Below the pieces are notes generated by a model. That model saw only the letters and a list, made by a program, of their open reading frames with translations, was not told the origin of the DNA and did no database searches. The position numbers and the translations under genes were made by a program. From Nematostella vectensis (lineage: Eukaryota > Cnidaria > Anthozoa > Actiniaria > Edwardsiidae), in assembly GCF_932526225.1 (NCBI RefSeq), contig NC_064034.1, positions 4,760,001-4,824,000 of the forward strand: a DNA stretch of 64,000 nucleotides, in the 5' to 3' direction. Positions within the stretch are counted from its first letter, which is position 1. The number at the start of each line of letters is the position of its first letter. Shown here in pieces: positions 1 to 10,700 of the stretch.

Positions 1-1
1 C

Positions 2-2092
2 AAAGGTGGAAGGAACAGAAGGGAACTGGATAAAAGATATGCAGAATTCAGTATCCTTTCAAAAGAGCTTGAATCTATCTCAAAGCTCAGAGATGAATAT
101 GAAGATGTGAATCTGGAACTTCAAGAATGGAAAAATAAATGCACTGATTTGGAGTTGCAGAAAAAAACACTTTTGGAAGAGCTTAAGCAAGTTCAACAAA
201 CAAATTGTGAAGAAATTGAAGTTTTAGAAGCACTAAATGAAGAACTCAAAGCTTATGCACTGGCATTAGAGGAAGGGGATGAAAAATTGTGTTGTTCTTC
301 AAAAAAGATTTCTGAGGTTGGTACAAAACAAAAATCAAGAAAACTTAAACAGCTAAAAGAGAGAGCTCAATGTGCTCTCTGGTTCTCAAAGACATTTGGT
401 CTGGACATTGCATCTATTGCTTTTAAAGATCAGAGTGATGATGGCAAAATATATACTTTGAACTATGATGAACAGGAAAAAAATAGTGATGAAACTCAAA
501 GACTTACAGAGGAAGAGAACCATAGGCTTGAACAAGTATTGTTTCTACTAGACAAATTTTGTGTAAGTGATGAATGCTATCATGAACTCAGTTTCCTAAC
601 AAATGATATCCCTCGATCTTACCTCATTAAACAAAAGAGGGACAAGCTCAATTCTCTCTGCCACATTGAGAGGGTGCCTGGCCCTGACCCTGGTGCTCAA
701 CGTTCCTTTTCCTTACTGCTAAAGGAGGTCATATCAAAGTATTTGGATTCACACCCATCTTTTGATTTCACTAAAAATCCACTAAAAGTTAAAATAAGTG
801 GTGATGGGGCAAAGATGTCAAGAACAACCAATTTTATGATTCTCTCTTTCTCATTGCTGCAGTCTGGTGAATACAATGCATCAAAAGGAAACCATACGAT
901 TGGAATTGTGAATGGACCCGAACAATATGAAACACTGAAAGTTTCATACAACAGTCTAATTAAGGATATTAATGAGCATGTGAAAGCTAAAAAAGTCACT
1001 TTGGGAGACAAAGAAATTCCTTTAGAGTTTTTTCTTGGGGGTGATTTGAAATTTTTGCTGCTTTCAATGGGTCTCAGTGGTGCCACTTCTGATTATGCTT
1101 GTTTGTGGTGTATAGTTCACAAGTCTCAGAGGTGGAATATGAAACATGAATCAACATACTACAACTCAGACACAATGAAAAGAACAATCAAATCACTTAA
1201 GGAGTGGTGTACAAAAAAGAAAGAGAATTATTGTTGTATCAACCCACCTTTATTTGAGATTGAACTAGATCATGTCATTCTGGATGAACTGCATATGATG
1301 TTAAGGATAACAGACAGGCTGACAGAAAATTTGATTATTGAAGTAATGGAAAAAGACAGCAAAGAAGATATGCACAAACCAAGAGGAGAATGTAAAGGCA
1401 TAGGCCTTGATAAGCTAATTAAAGCAATTAATGACATTGGCATAACATTTAATGTGTGGGAAAAACTGAATGCAGATGGAAAATCAAGTAAGCAGAAAGA
1501 CTGGACAAGTTTAGTTGGCTCTGACAAAAAAAAGCTGATGAAATTTCTTCCTGAAAAGCTGAAATCCATGAATATACTCTTTGATGAAACCAAGTCTGAG
1601 GTCATAAAGCTTTGGGAAGACTTCCATTCATTATACCTGCTGATATGCTGTGCAAATGCTGATGAAACTACACCAGATTCTATTCACCAAAAGGCCAAAG
1701 CATGGATAGAATTATTTTCCAAGCTTGGTGCGAAACGTGTTGGTTATGGTAATGCCAGGGTGACCCCATACATGCATGCAGTTCCATACCACATACCCCA
1801 GTTTATCTTAAGTCATGGGCCAATCATACAGTTTTCAGGGCAAGGTGTGGAAAAAAACAACGATGATGCTAAGCGCATATACTACCAAAAGTCCAATAAA
1901 TGGGATGCAGCTAAGGACATTCTGCTTTTGGAGTCTAGGCAAAAATCTCTAGAGCACCACGAAAGAGAGAAGAGAAAATATGTGAAGCGAAATGAGGAAT
2001 GGTGGAATAGCAAAATTTTAGACTCAAGGAAAAGAAGAAGGAACACAGAATCAAATTATACTGCAACTACGAGTAACACTCTGGATGAATAA
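2..2092 (+). CDS. RAG1/Transib-like DDE transposase-related protein, 5' partial
   Basis: One uninterrupted frame runs from the window edge to TAA at 2090-2092, so the start lies outside the window; 696 residues are visible. Residues about 1-100 are charged and look like a coiled coil. The rest resembles a DDE-type RNase H-fold transposase with a zinc insertion. Visible in order: D268 in a GDG motif, D348 in GGDLKF, C367 and C370 (CLWC), H592 and H597 (HAVPYH), and E617 in GVEKNN. In RAG1 the corresponding residues (D600, D708, C727, C730, H937, H942, E962; known from the literature) have the same spacing after the second D: +19 and +22 to the cysteines, H-H 5 apart, and E 20 after the second H. 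The D-D distance is shorter (80 versus 108). No RING is visible. The gene is intronless. A polyadenylation signal AATAAA lies at 2136-2141. Role inferred: transposase or domesticated relative. It could instead be another DDE superfamily with convergent spacing. Confidence 0.7.
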   Translation, partial: KGGRNRRELDKRYAEFSILSKELESISKLRDEYEDVNLELQEWKNKCTDLELQKKTLLEELKQVQQTNCEEIEVLEALNEELKAYALALEEGDEKLCCSSKKISEVGTKQKSRKLKQLKERAQCALWFSKTFGLDIASIAFKDQSDDGKIYTLNYDEQEKNSDETQRLTEEENHRLEQVLFLLDKFCVSDECYHELSFLTNDIPRSYLIKQKRDKLNSLCHIERVPGPDPGAQRSFSLLLKEVISKYLDSHPSFDFTKNPLKVKISGDGAKMSRTTNFMILSFSLLQSGEYNASKGNHTIGIVNGPEQYETLKVSYNSLIKDINEHVKAKKVTLGDKEIPLEFFLGGDLKFLLLSMGLSGATSDYACLWCIVHKSQRWNMKHESTYYNSDTMKRTIKSLKEWCTKKKENYCCINPPLFEIELDHVILDELHMMLRITDRLTENLIIEVMEKDSKEDMHKPRGECKGIGLDKLIKAINDIGITFNVWEKLNADGKSSKQKDWTSLVGSDKKKLMKFLPEKLKSMNILFDETKSEVIKLWEDFHSLYLLICCANADETTPDSIHQKAKAWIELFSKLGAKRVGYGNARVTPYMHAVPYHIPQFILSHGPIIQFSGQGVEKNNDDAKRIYYQKSNKWDAAKDILLLESRQKSLEHHEREKRKYVKRNEEWWNSKILDSRKRRRNTESNYTATTSNTLDE

Positions 2093-2281
2093 ACATTATA
2101 AGTAGCAATAACAATGCTATTAATAACAACAGTACAATAAATTGTCATGTAAATAATTTTAAAACTATTCAACATTTCCTTGGTGATGTTATAACAATTT
2201 CTTTGTATATACATATATTATTCTATTGAGTCATATATTATTAAATCCTATGAATGATAAAAAAATATATTATAAAAAAAA

Positions 2282-3242
2282 TCAAACAAACAAATTGTGC
2301 TGATCACAAGCTTTCCTATTTAAAGTTATAACTATTTTTTCTACAGGAGATGTTGGGCTCTTTTCTAATTTCCCACATGACACTATGTAGTAAGCTTTTG
2401 TGTATGAAAGGACAGTTTTGATTTTGATGGGGAAATCCACTGTAATTCCTTGTCCATGTTCATCCAGGCAGTAATACCAATACACTGGAAGGCCAAATCT
2501 TTTGAAATCAGATTTCTCATAAAACATAGACTTCTTGTCAGCAGCTAATTTACCACAGCCCTTAAATATGTATCTTACTATGTCATGATCAATACGGATT
2601 TCGGTGCTATGTACAGCTTTTACTGCCTTGGATTTCAAGATGCTTGTAATCCCCTCCAAAAACAAAGCTGATGCATTTTCTAGTCTTTCAGGTGTTATTA
2701 CAGGGAATAGGTAAGATCTGAAAGTTCAAAATACATCAAAAGATCAGAAGCTATGACTTCCGGAATTTTTTATTAATAATATTTTTTAAAAAAAATCATT
2801 ATTGAGGAGTTATTTCAGAATATTCACCTAATCAAAGCTTCTGTTAAATGATTCGCTGGCTCCCAAGTACTAGTCCAAATCGGCCAATTTTTCCACTTCA
2901 CTAGGTACTCTTTATCCCCCTGTATCGAAACAAAATACAAAAATACAGCAATCAATGGAAATTCGGTGTACAATTCCTTTTGAAATCAAACCAAAAATGT
3001 GAGTTTCCAATTTATATTTTAACAAAATTGGGATTCTACTCAAATAAAAAGGTTTGCTCGAGCAAACTATCACTTACGTTTCTGGAGGTAATTCGCTGAC
3101 TTATTATCCTTTCCACATCATATACCTTTGATCCACTTTTATACTTTCGTTTTCTTTGAAAATCGAAATTAAAATCGGCAGATGAAACATTATTCAGTGC
3201 TTTATAATCAATTCTTCTTGATCTCTGTCTTCCCTCCGCCAT
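2282..3242 (-). CDS. Chromodomain protein, three exons
   Basis: Exons on the - strand: 3242-3078, 2919-2828 and 2717-2282 (stop at 2282-2284), all with GT-AG introns and matching phases, giving 230 residues. The chromodomain spans the first intron at about residues 40-86. VYDVERI comes from exon 1, and EYLVKWKNW followed by STWEP from exon 2. The aromatic cage positions Y41, W64 and W67 are present, so it can plausibly bind a methyl-lysine histone tail. The C-terminal 145 residues match no domain I recognise; they contain the motif PVYWYYCLDEHGQG. The start ATG at 3242 opens a basic segment (RQRSRR). The gene is convergent with the transposase-like gene, with about 190 bases between stop codons. 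A chromodomain protein encoded beside a transposase could be its partner or just a host neighbour. Confidence 0.72.
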
Positions 3243-3755
3243 TTTGTTTTGGGTGAGCTGATATTCCGAAGCATGCGCAGTAACGCCTAAATGAGACCGC
3301 TGTCAAAAAATACCGCCTGAACAAAATGTCCCTGATTTTTGGTAATGCCAGGCAAAAAAAAGTCAGTCTCCTCAACGGCATATTAGGGAACTGACGGTAT
3401 ACACTTATTTTTATTCAATTATCACATCCTAAATTATTATGTCACAGCTAATTGGAAAATCTCATGGAAATTAAAAGAAAATGTTCATAAAAGAGAAAAT
3501 CGATTGAGGTGCGGCGACCGAAACTAGTTTGGTTGCAATTTTGCCTATAGGTAATGTCTTTTCATCTTAATATTTCTTCATCTTGTCTCACGTAGTAACA
3601 CAGTACATCTTCTTACTTGTTAGAACAAATTACTTCCTAAGCAGAAAATATTACTCGGCAGTGTTAGCCTGTCAAGATAATAAGCTCGTTGATAACAAGG
3701 AAATGAAACGTCAATAAGACTAGTTATTCAGTCTTTATTATTGACTCAAGTACCC
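3243..3755. other. Spacer right of the transposase/chromodomain pair
   Basis: No coding exon is seen. The spacer should contain the chromodomain gene's promoter, since that gene reads leftward from 3242. If the pair is a transposon, its right terminal repeat should lie here or just beyond. The left terminus is outside the window, so this cannot be tested from the sequence given. Confidence 0.4.
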
Positions 3756-3763
3756 TTAAATAA
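3756..3763 (+). promoter_or_regulatory. Possible TATA-like element of the secreted-protein gene
   Basis: TTAAATAA sits about 48 bases upstream of the ATG at 3811, with room for a short 5' leader. It fits a TATA-type promoter, but the motif is AT-rich and could occur by chance. Confidence 0.3.
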
Positions 3764-3810
3764 GGAAGGGAAGAATCTTCAATACTGAGTTCCGTAGCAA
3801 GAAGTGAACC

Positions 3811-5956
3811 ATGAACGCATTCATCATTTCATGCTTTGTCGTCCTAGCCTGGGCTCCTGGGCTTTACTCAGGTAAGATCAATCTTGTCTGTGCTTCCCCA
3901 ACCCGTTAACTCTTGTCACATAGGCGTGTGTAGCCAGATTTGGCGTTTCTTAAATAAGAAAATAATGGAAGCGGCCCTAGGGGGCGCCTGTCCCATCAGA
4001 AATGTATTTTTTATCTTTACTTCTGGTTATGTAAGGGTTTTTTTTTTTTTTACTATATCATTTCTCTAGAAACCTAACAATACACATAGGGTCATCATTG
4101 TTTCGTGATTTTTAAACTATTCTGGCAACAGAAACATATTTATTCCATGTGCGTACCGAGGATTGGCTGAGGGGGGGGGGGGGAGGGGGGGTGCGCAGTC
4201 ATAGGAATCATATGGAAAAAGCAAAGTATTTGAAGATTTCTTAATAAAAAATTACTTAATTTTTTGCCGCCAAGGCTGGGTGCGCGTGCCCTGCGCACCG
4301 CTTGTGTACGCGTAGAATAAACGAATAAGCGCCTTTCTCATTTAAGCTAACCTGATTTCTAAGGGAAAGGAAGTGAAACGAACGATCACGTGCCGTCTGA
4401 TAAATCAGGCTACATATAGGTGCCTCCCCAAAATAAGTGCCTCCCCCGAATACGCGCTTCTCCTAAACATTTTGCATGTTATAGACTTCGAAGTGGAGTG
4501 ATTATTAGAAGAGATACGAAAACTGGCTGCTGCATCGATATAATTGCTAACTCGACTCTACAAGTCGCCAAAAATTCGGGAATTAAATGTTGATAGAGAT
4601 GGAGAAGAGTAGGGGAGAAGGAAATGAAAGCATATAACTTTTTTACGCAGGTCAAACACAACCGGCAAGAGAGCTGTGGACTAAAATCAACCTCCTCCCA
4701 GTATGCTTTGAGGGCCAAGGCGACAGGCCAGGTCACCTGGTTTATGTTGGGCCGGGGAAGCTGGTGGGAGCATTAAAACTTGTGTACAAGTCCGGATCTA
4801 TTCGGTGCGGCGCAAACACCGCTTACGACAGCCGATGGGGCTGCTATCAAGTCAATGGCAAGTTATAGGTTCATATACATTTTGGTCAGTCTATTTGGAT
4901 GTACCCTCCCCCACCCTCCACACCCCCTCAACACACCCTCCCTCCGTCCACCCTCAACACACCCTCAACACCCCCTCAACACACCCTCAACATACCCTCA
5001 ACACACCCTCAACACACCCTCAACATACCCTCAACACACCCTCAACACACACTCAACACGCCCTCAACAAACCCCTCTACTCACCTTACAATCCCTCCCA
5101 CACATGCGATAGTAAAGCCCGACCCCACTGTAGTTAAGAATTCAAATGCAAGCTTATGCGTGGAGAGATAGTATATTAGTAACCTTAACCTTTCGTAGAG
5201 GTTATTATACATCCGAAATATCCATGTGTATTAGTTAGAGGATGAACAGGAAAATATAAGTAATATTGTTCTCATGGTGTCGATGGGTAAAATAAGCGTG
5301 ACTTAAACAAAATCCAGGTTTAGAGGTATGTAGTATTCTTATTTTTGCATCTAAAAACATCATCATCAACAGTTATCGTACCAATGACCCGCGGCAGGCT
5401 GTAACCTATGAGTTTAAAGGCCCACCGATTCTTTACTTGCATCTCTTGCAAGAATGTATTGCAAGAAACCGTTACATAAGTCGAGGCATACTGTCAGGGC
5501 ACTGCAAAATAAAAAATGCGCGAGCATGCGTCGTACGCTTTTTTTTTTTGCAAGGAAGTAAATATTTTGATGCGCCATTCGGGACTCTAAGGTTTGGGTT
5601 ATATGATTTTTGAGCGCGCAATGTGACAAAGAATACAATCAACCAGTTTACTATTACTTGTTGCAGGCATGACGCAGTTTCCACTGAACGTGGTCATTAC
5701 CGATGAGCATAGGAATGTGATCTTCCCACTGCCCAAGAACCTCGCCACCAATGGCTTTAAGTCAGGTCTGTGGTACTACCTGCCAATGACTGACTCCGGT
5801 CACTCCGACGAGCTGGTGTTCACAAACTACCTGGATCCGTTCTACCTACCGAAGTACCAGAAGCTGATGGTCTGGTACGGAGAAGACCTTACGAACTGGT
5901 ATGAAGGTGATGACGTAGGCAGGGTCTGCGTGGATGTGTACGCGCATATGCTGTAA
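3811..5956 (+). CDS. Small secreted cysteine-containing protein, unrecognised family
   Basis: Three exons: 3811-3871, 4651-4857 and 5667-5956, giving 185 residues. Exon 1 encodes a signal peptide (MNAFIISCFVVLAWAPGLYS) and ends in phase 1. Exon 2 reads on in frame with three cysteines and ends at an AATG|GCAAGT boundary, a consensus GC-type donor. Exon 3 adds a fourth cysteine and the C-terminal DVYAHML. Exon 2 is 207 bases long and phase-symmetric, so skipping it also keeps the frame and gives a 116-residue form. Four cysteines outside the signal peptide could form two disulfides. An AATAAA polyadenylation signal follows at 5999-6004. No family is recognised; the mature protein is likely a single extracellular domain. 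Exon 1 and exon 3 are well supported by splice sites; exon 2 rests on its open frame and the GC donor. Confidence 0.6.
4151..4312 (+). mobile_element. MITE-like element, GCGTAC family, copy 1
   Basis: The element starts GCGTACCGAGGATTGGCTGA, continues with a long G run and TGCGCAGTCATA, and ends TGTGTACGCG, so its ends are inverted (GCGTAC / GTACGC). The same family recurs at 39331-39482 in the opposite orientation and at 63344-63477. No open frame. It lies in intron 1 of the secreted-protein gene. Confidence 0.6.
4910..5075 (+). repeat. 11-bp minisatellite (CCCTCAACACA)n
   Basis: Roughly fourteen copies of the unit CCCTCAACACA with minor variants (CATA, CACG). Because 11 is not a multiple of 3, all three + frames stay open and give spurious Thr/Pro/His-rich ORFs. 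It lies in intron 2 of the secreted-protein gene. Confidence 0.9.
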
Positions 5957-6329
5957 GGGGTACTGCCGCTGGTCATGTTGTTTGGCCTTTGAATTGGCAA
6001 TAAAATGTACGAGATTAATAAGTTGTAGTTCTACTGTCACCCTCGATCGTCACAGAAAATCACCATGGGATGGGGTGCTTGTGAATCAGTACAACACCAT
6101 GCTTACTTGGGGAGTTAATATGATCTAGTGGGGGGTACCCTAGGGTCGTCATTCACGTCACCAAGAAGGGCTTCTTACCAATTAAAGCTTTTTTTACAAA
6201 GTTAAGTTTGGGCTTGGTCTAGCCTACCAAGCCAATTAAACAAATATCCCCCCAATAAGTTATATTTTTCTGAAAATGCAAACTCTGATATCCTGACAGG
6301 ATAATCGATTCGCCGTGATAACCAGAAAA

Positions 6330-6693
6330 TAGGGACCTTAAGCAACGACAACGGCAACGCGGAAGCCGACGGCAGAAAACAATTTGATTAAGATTTCAAT
6401 AGCAGCACGTGGAAATGCGTTCTGTCTGATACAATTCAGCCGTTTTCCGTAAAACCACGAACGAAAACTCCAAGTTTAACGGTCAATTGAGGACGCGGAC
6501 GTTTGCACTGAAAACTCCACTAACAACTTTCGCTGCTGTAGAAATAATGTCCTTAGTTTATTTTTATCTGTCTCTGACTTTAATGTTTTGCTTATTTCAT
6601 TGCAATTAAATGATTATTGATCGCCACTCGCGAAAACATCTTTTTCGAACGCGTTGTCCTAGCCGTCGTCGTCGCCCTTGCTTTAGGTCCCTA
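6330..6693. mobile_element. MITE with about 30-bp terminal inverted repeats
   Basis: The left end TAGGGACCTTAAGCAACGAC is mirrored by the right end, which reads TAGGGACCTAAAGCAAGGGC on the - strand. The element is about 364 bp with no coding capacity. The TA at each end could be a TA target duplication (Tc1/mariner-like) or part of the repeat. Confidence 0.7.
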
Positions 6694-7745
6694 ATGAAAT
6701 GTCACTCAGACCTAGCTCAATCATGAGAAGTCCGTGTTAAGTGCTTTTAATGAAATGCCAGTGTCGGGCGAGAGAGCATGCGCGCGAAAACTTGGTAAGT
6801 TTGCATCAAGTGCGGCCCCTCGAGCTAAGAAGATGGAAGATATCGAGAGAAAAGGGAAGGGAAGATTTGAAAAGGAAAATTAGTTATTCCAATTTGTTGG
6901 ATCGCGAGAAGGAGGTTCACAAATAAATTGCCAAGTTTTCATTACGCCAAAAGTTAAAAGTAATCCCTTGTTTAACATAACCTTAATAATTTTCAACAAG
7001 AGAATAAACAATGTTTATTAGAATTGACAGAAGAAAATAGGACAATATTTGAATAAACACCTCTTCTAGATACAATACATTACCCTAATTTCCTATCAGG
7101 ATGTTGATTTTTAATTTATAGTTACAGAAATTTTCACTGGGCGATACTCCCAAGGAAATGAAAAACAATTAAAGAGAAATTTTAAAAATAAAAAGCCTTT
7201 GCAAATGTGTATTTAGAATTCCGTGAAATTTCTTGTATTAAAAGATATCCTATCATGAAACTAATCCAACCTTCAAAGAATTTGGAAAATAATACCTTGG
7301 TTCTAGGCCCTAACGATATAAGCGGCTCTGGTATCAAAACATATCAAACATATTCCCCATGGATAGTATCCTTCGTTTGCATTGCCTGATATGGACATTG
7401 GATTGCCCATATTTAGAAGAGCTAAAGTTTTCCCGCTCCCTGATCTTCAGAAAATGTGGTGAATTTGTCAAGAAAAACTTGATCGCTTGGTCAAATTTTC
7501 ATCTCACTAATCTTGAAAAGTCCTTTGACATACGCCTCTAAGAGATTGACCGAGGGTTTGCAGGTCACCCAAATATTTATATGCTTGAGAAGCCCCCCCC
7601 CCCCCCCCCCCCTCGGGGGGAACCTATGTGATTAAAGTGATTTCAATTTGGATAAAAAAAGATCTACCTTGCTTCTGAAATGTATATCTCATTTTTTTCT
7701 CAGTAAAAGACTTGTTGAAATCCTATTTTTATCCTAATTTGCTTT
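6694..7745. other. Gene-free stretch
   Basis: No exon recognised on either strand. It is AT-rich apart from a run of about 20 C at 7592-7612, and short ORFs have no coding character. It forms the 3' flank of the SAT-like gene, which reads leftward and stops at 7746. Confidence 0.5.
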
Positions 7746-10700
7746 TCACAAGTTGTTGGGTTCCCTGTGGGTCACGCCTTCCTGGTCAGCCATAGAGCAT
7801 GGGAGGTGACTACGCGTGTCGCCCTTAGCAACCAGTGCCCCCATATCACGTGACTCGAGCCGAAACACGCACCAGTCCCCCAAGCAATCCGCACCAATCT
7901 TCTTGTAGAATCTCACTGACGGGCGTCCCTGTGGTGACATCAACTGCATGCGCGCGCATACTTTACCAAGTGCTATCTATATAATGAGACCATTTTAAAA
8001 GGTTAGGCCTGCGAAGTAGGATGAGACCAGCGATAAATTCGAAATGGGATAAGAACATTGATGAGCTCGTAGACCTAGAGGTGTGGGGATGTCCCCACGA
8101 ATCTTTAGGCTCTTAAATCAACTTATAGTGTTTTATCATACAATTGTATATTGGTGTATGCCTTTTTAACCAAATTTAAAATATCTGACGCGTTTGTTGA
8201 TATACACTTTGAAAGTAAGCAAAATATTAGCTCTAAATTGCTCGATTGTTTTTATCCAGTGTAGTACAGACCTCGCGCGAATGGAATGACGCGAACAATT
8301 ACTCTAGAGTCGGGTATGTCCACCTTCCCCTAGTGTAGTACAGACCTCGCGCGAATGGAATGACGCGAACAATTACTCTAGAGTCGGGTATGTCCACCTT
8401 CCCCTAGTGTAGTACAGACCTCGCGCGAATGGAATGACGCGAACAGTTACTCTAGAGTCGGGTATGTCCCCCCTCCCCTAGTGTAGTACAGACCTCGCGC
8501 GAATGGAATGACGCGAACAATTACTCTAGAGTCGGGTATGCCCCCCCCCCCCTCCCCTAGTGTAGTACAGACCTCGCGCGAATGGAATGACGCTAACAAT
8601 CACTCTAGAGTCGGGTATGTCCCCCCTCCCCTAGTGTAGTACGAACCTCGCGCGAATGGAATGACGCGAACAATTACTCTAGAGTCGGGTATGTCCCCAC
8701 TCCCCTAGTGTAGTACAGACCTCGCGCGAATGGAATGACGCGAACAGTTACTCTAGAGTCGGGTATGTCCCCCCTCCCCTAGTGTAGTACAGACCTCCCA
8801 CAAATAAAATGACGCTAACAATTACTCTAGAGTCGGGTATGTCCCCACTCCCCTAGTGTAGTACAGACCTCGCGCGAATGGAATGACGCGAACAGTTACT
8901 CTAGAGTCGGGTATGTCCCCCCTCCCCTAGTGTAGTACAGACCTCGCGCGAATGGAATGACGCTAACAGTTACTCTAGAGTCGGGTATGTCCACCTTTCC
9001 CTAGTGTAGAACAGACCTCGCGCGAATGGAATGACGCGAACAATTACTCTAGAGTCGGGTATGTCCCCCCCCCCTCCCCTAGTGTAGTACAGACCTCGCG
9101 CGAATGGAATGACGCGAACAATTACTCTAGAGTCGGGTATGTCCCCCCTCCCCTAGTGTAGTACAGACCTCCCACAAATGGAATGACGCTAACAATTACT
9201 CTAGAGTCGGGTATGTCCCCACTCCCCTAGTGTAGTACAGACCTCGCGCGAATGGAATGACGCGGACAGTTACTCTAGAGTCGGGTATGTCCCCCCCCTC
9301 CCCTAGTGTAGTACAGACCTCGCGCGAATGGAATGACGCGAACAATTACTCTAGAGTCGGGTATGTCCCCACTCCCCTAGTGTAGTACAGACCTCGCGCG
9401 AATGGAATGACGCGGACAGTTACTCTAGAGTCGGGTATGTCCCCACTCCCCTAGTGTAGTACAGACCTCGCGCGAATGGAATGACGCGAACAATTACTCT
9501 AGAGTCGGGTATGTCCCCCCTCCCCTAGTGTAGTACAGACCTCGCGCAAATGGAATGACGCGGACAGTTACTCTAGAGTCGGGTATGTCCCCACTCCCCT
9601 AGTGTAGTACAGACCTCGCGCGAATAGAATGACGCGAACAATCACTCTAGAGTCGGGTATGTCCCCCTTTCCTAGTGTAGTACAGACCTTGCGCGAATGG
9701 AATGACGCGAACAATTACTCTAGAGTCGGGTATGTCCCCCCTCCCCTAGTGTAGTACAGACCTCGCGCGAATGGAATGACGCTAACAATTACTCTAGAGT
9801 CGGGTATTCCCCCCCCCTCCCCTAGTGTAGTACAGACCTCGCGCGAATGGAATGACGCGAACAATTACTCTGGAGTCGGGTATGTCCCCCTCCCCTAGTG
9901 TAGTACAGACCTCGCGCGAATGGAATGACGCTAACAGTTACTCTAGAGTCGGGTATGTCCCCACTCCCCTAGTGTAGTACAGACCTCGCGCGAATGGAAT
10001 GACGCGAACAATTATTCTAGAGTCGGGTATGTCTCCCTTCCCCTAGTATAGTACAGACCTCGCGCGAATGGAATGACGCTAACAATCACTCTAGAGTCGG
10101 GTATGTCCCCCCTCCCCTAGTGTAGTACGAACCTCGCGCGAATGGAATGACGCGAACAATTACTCTAGAGTCGGGTATGTCCCCACTCCCCTAGTGTAGT
10201 ACAGACCTCGCGCGAATGGAATGACGCGGACAGTTACTCTAGAGTCGGGTATGTCCCCCCTCCCCTAGTGTAGTACAGACCTCCCACAAATAAAATGACG
10301 CGAACAATTACTCTAGAGTCGGGTATGTCCCCACTCCCCTAGTGTAGTACAGACCTCGCGCGAATGGAATGACGCGAACAGTTACTCTAGAGTCGGGTAT
10401 GTCCCCCCTCCCCTAGTGTAGTACAGACCTCGCGCGAATGGAATGACGCTAACAGTTACTCTAGAGTCGGGTATGTCCACCTTTCCCTAGTGTAGAACAG
10501 ACCTCGCGCGAATGGAATGACGCGAACAATTACTCTAGAGTCGGGTATGTCCCCCCCCCCCCCCCTCCCCTAGTGTAGTACAGACCTCGCGCGAATGGAA
10601 TGACGCGAACAATTACTCTAGAGTCGGGTATGTCCCCACTCCCCTAGTGTAGTACAGACCTCGCGCGAATGGAATGACGCGGACAGTTACTCTAGAGTCG

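Noticed and set aside
697..1605. Antisense ORFs of 129 and 111 codons
   Set aside because: Shadows of the transposase-like gene with no domain or splice support.
4780..5171. Thr/Pro/His-rich + strand ORFs in three frames
   Set aside because: They come from the 11-bp minisatellite. Only the part of one frame before 4857 is supported as an exon.
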